Made by a program: the position numbers and the translations under genes. From JAFALK01 sp036500605 (lineage in GTDB: Bacteria; Pseudomonadota; Gammaproteobacteria; Burkholderiales; Burkholderiaceae_C): a stretch of DNA of 64,000 bases. The notes beneath the pieces were generated by a model. It was not told the DNA's origin. It did not search any database and saw nothing but the letters and a program-made list of their open reading frames with translations. Position 1 is the stretch's first letter. Each line of letters opens with the position of its first letter. Below are positions 63,186 through 64,000 of the stretch, in pieces. The DNA lies in NCBI GenBank assembly GCA_036500605.1, contig DASYBU010000056.1, positions 89,334-153,333 on the forward strand. The letters run 5' to 3'.

Positions 63186-63703
63186 TGAAGGCAGATGTCC
63201 AGAATCAGTGGAGCCGTTCCGATAGCAGGTTCCGCGCCGAAATGTCTGCCCTTGTGTCGGCCCGCCATCGGCAATGGTTCCATCGCCCGCAACATTGCGC
63301 AACTTTCGGTGTGCGACATATGAACATTGAGGCAAGATGCGCGGGTTATCTCCCCCTGTTCTCCAGACAGCTTTACGCGCGATTCCAGATGTTCAAGAAC
63401 ACGATCCAGATGTCTGAATGCCGGTATCAGGTGAAGACGGGAACCCGCCAAATATGACAGCAAATCTGGTGGAACCGGCCGAAGGCAACTTCCGCTTAAT
63501 TTATATAATCACCGTCTTCACATGCTGCTCGATCAGCCGAGGCATAGTGCTCCAACGCGGGAACGGGAGACCGTCTCCAGTATGCCGCGCCCACTGATCC
63601 CCTGAATGATCTTATCTCGCATTAGAATGATCTGATCCGGTCTCGTCATTTGCCTTGGTGTCCGTAGATTGCGCTCCACAATCAGTTGATGAGGAGCCAC
63701 CCA
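63186..63703. other. Divergent intergenic region recQ/nitroreductase
   Basis: A 518-base region without a credible gene. It contains the promoters of recQ and the nitroreductase gene and the 21-base-spaced direct repeat at 63604-63640. Some short frames exist but have no family pattern. Confidence 0.5.
63604..63640 (+). repeat. Direct repeat upstream of the nitroreductase gene
   Basis: GAATGATCTTATCTCG (63604-63619) and GAATGATCTGATCCGG (63625-63640) match at 13 of 16 positions with a 21-base period, i.e. two helix turns. The pair lies about 65-100 bases before the ATG at 63704, the usual place for an activator. Confidence 0.7.
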
Positions 63704-64000
63704 ATGAACGACACCGCCACCACCCGTTCTTCCCAAGCAGGTGCTCATGCAGCTGCGCATGCTGCCCCGACGAACGCCGTCATCGAAACCATCTTGAGCC
63801 GCACCGCCGCCAAATATTACGATGCCGCGGCCACCTTGAGCGACGACCAGATCCGCGAACTGGTGCGGATCGGCACCTCGGCGCCGACCTCCTTCCACTT
63901 GCAGAACTGGCGCTTCATCGCGGTGCGTTCGCCTGAAGCCAAGGCGCGGCTGCGCCCGATCGCCTGGGACCAGCCGGCGATCACCGAGGCCGCCGTCACC
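63704..64000 (+). CDS. Nitroreductase-family protein (partial, cut by window end)
   Basis: The first 99 residues of a flavin-dependent nitroreductase-family protein. After an Ala/His-rich leader (TTRSSQAGAHAAAHAAPTNA) comes the typical start of the family: AVIETILSRTAAKYYDAAATLSDDQIRELVRIGTSAPTSFHLQNWRFIAVRSPEAKARL, in which SAPTSFHLQNWRF is the FMN-binding segment (usually SAPSxxNxQPWRF). GAGGAG lies 7 bases before the ATG. The remainder of the gene is outside the window. Confidence 0.88.
   Translation, partial: MNDTATTRSSQAGAHAAAHAAPTNAVIETILSRTAAKYYDAAATLSDDQIRELVRIGTSAPTSFHLQNWRFIAVRSPEAKARLRPIAWDQPAITEAAVT

Overview
The window reads as two different genomic backgrounds joined end to end. 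From 1 to about 50.45 kb it looks like a Burkholderiales (betaproteobacterial) chromosome: GC-rich, strongly CTG/GCC-biased coding, densely packed, with housekeeping genes valS, galU, cysM, tRNA-Leu(CAA), ftsK-lolA-rarA, trxB, rpmB-rpmG and a single-chain purL of proteobacterial length, plus a Bug/TTT-type binding protein, which is common in that order. From about 50.6 kb to at least 63.2 kb codon use changes (CTT, GTT and ATA become common) and the gene content resembles a Rhizobiales-type alphaproteobacterium: a dipeptide-type ABC operon with a fused double ATPase, a tandem DUF427 protein, a LysR regulator, a GST/TetR pair and recQ. Lineage names are my inference from memory of these families, not from a search.

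Layout. 0.1-2.9 kb: minus-strand His-rich Spy/CpxP-like protein, class V aminotransferase and histidine kinase. 3.1-9.2 kb: valS, an odd 2-hydroxyacid dehydrogenase relative, galU, tusA-like gene, cysM and tRNA-Leu. 9.2-16.8 kb: orphan sugar-type binding protein, rhomboid protease, a glycosyltransferase-methyltransferase fusion, a MarR/EmrB efflux pair with a palindromic operator, an NAD(P)-epimerase and a 2Fe-2S flavin reductase. 16.9-24.7 kb: 2OG-Fe(II) oxygenase, lipoprotein, Leu/Phe-type dehydrogenase, Bug-family binding protein and livHMGF without a livK. 24.7-31.7 kb: rarA, lolA, ftsK, a Crp-family regulator, trxB and rpmB-rpmG. 31.7-40.6 kb: DUF3016, purL and a LacI-controlled nucleoside salvage operon (lacI, rbsK, nucleoside hydrolase, mtaD). 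40.8-48.4 kb: Crp/Fnr regulator, fatty acid desaturase, Asp/His-rich exported protein, and a tightly coupled operon of an SDR and three peptidase-like genes, one of them an S51::DUF3224 fusion. 48.5-51.9 kb: TAXI-type TRAP transporter (binding protein, 4TM/12TM fused permease, DUF1850). 52.0-59.6 kb: peptide ABC operon with its divergent LysR gene. 59.6-64.0 kb: GST/TetR, recQ and the start of a nitroreductase cut by the window end.

The most important observation is that the compositional and apparent taxonomic switch falls inside the TRAP permease gene, in frame and without any mobile-element signature. This means either a recombinant gene with a large transferred flank or, more likely, a chimeric assembly join; read mapping would settle it. 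Candidate unusual biology elsewhere includes a 2-hydroxyacid dehydrogenase paralogue with its catalytic Arg and His positions exchanged and a degraded dinucleotide-binding motif, the S51::DUF3224 fusion in a peptidase operon, the glycosyltransferase-methyltransferase fusion, and several structured 5' leaders (livH, rpmB, purL). I see no CRISPR array, insertion sequence, integrase, prophage or rRNA gene.
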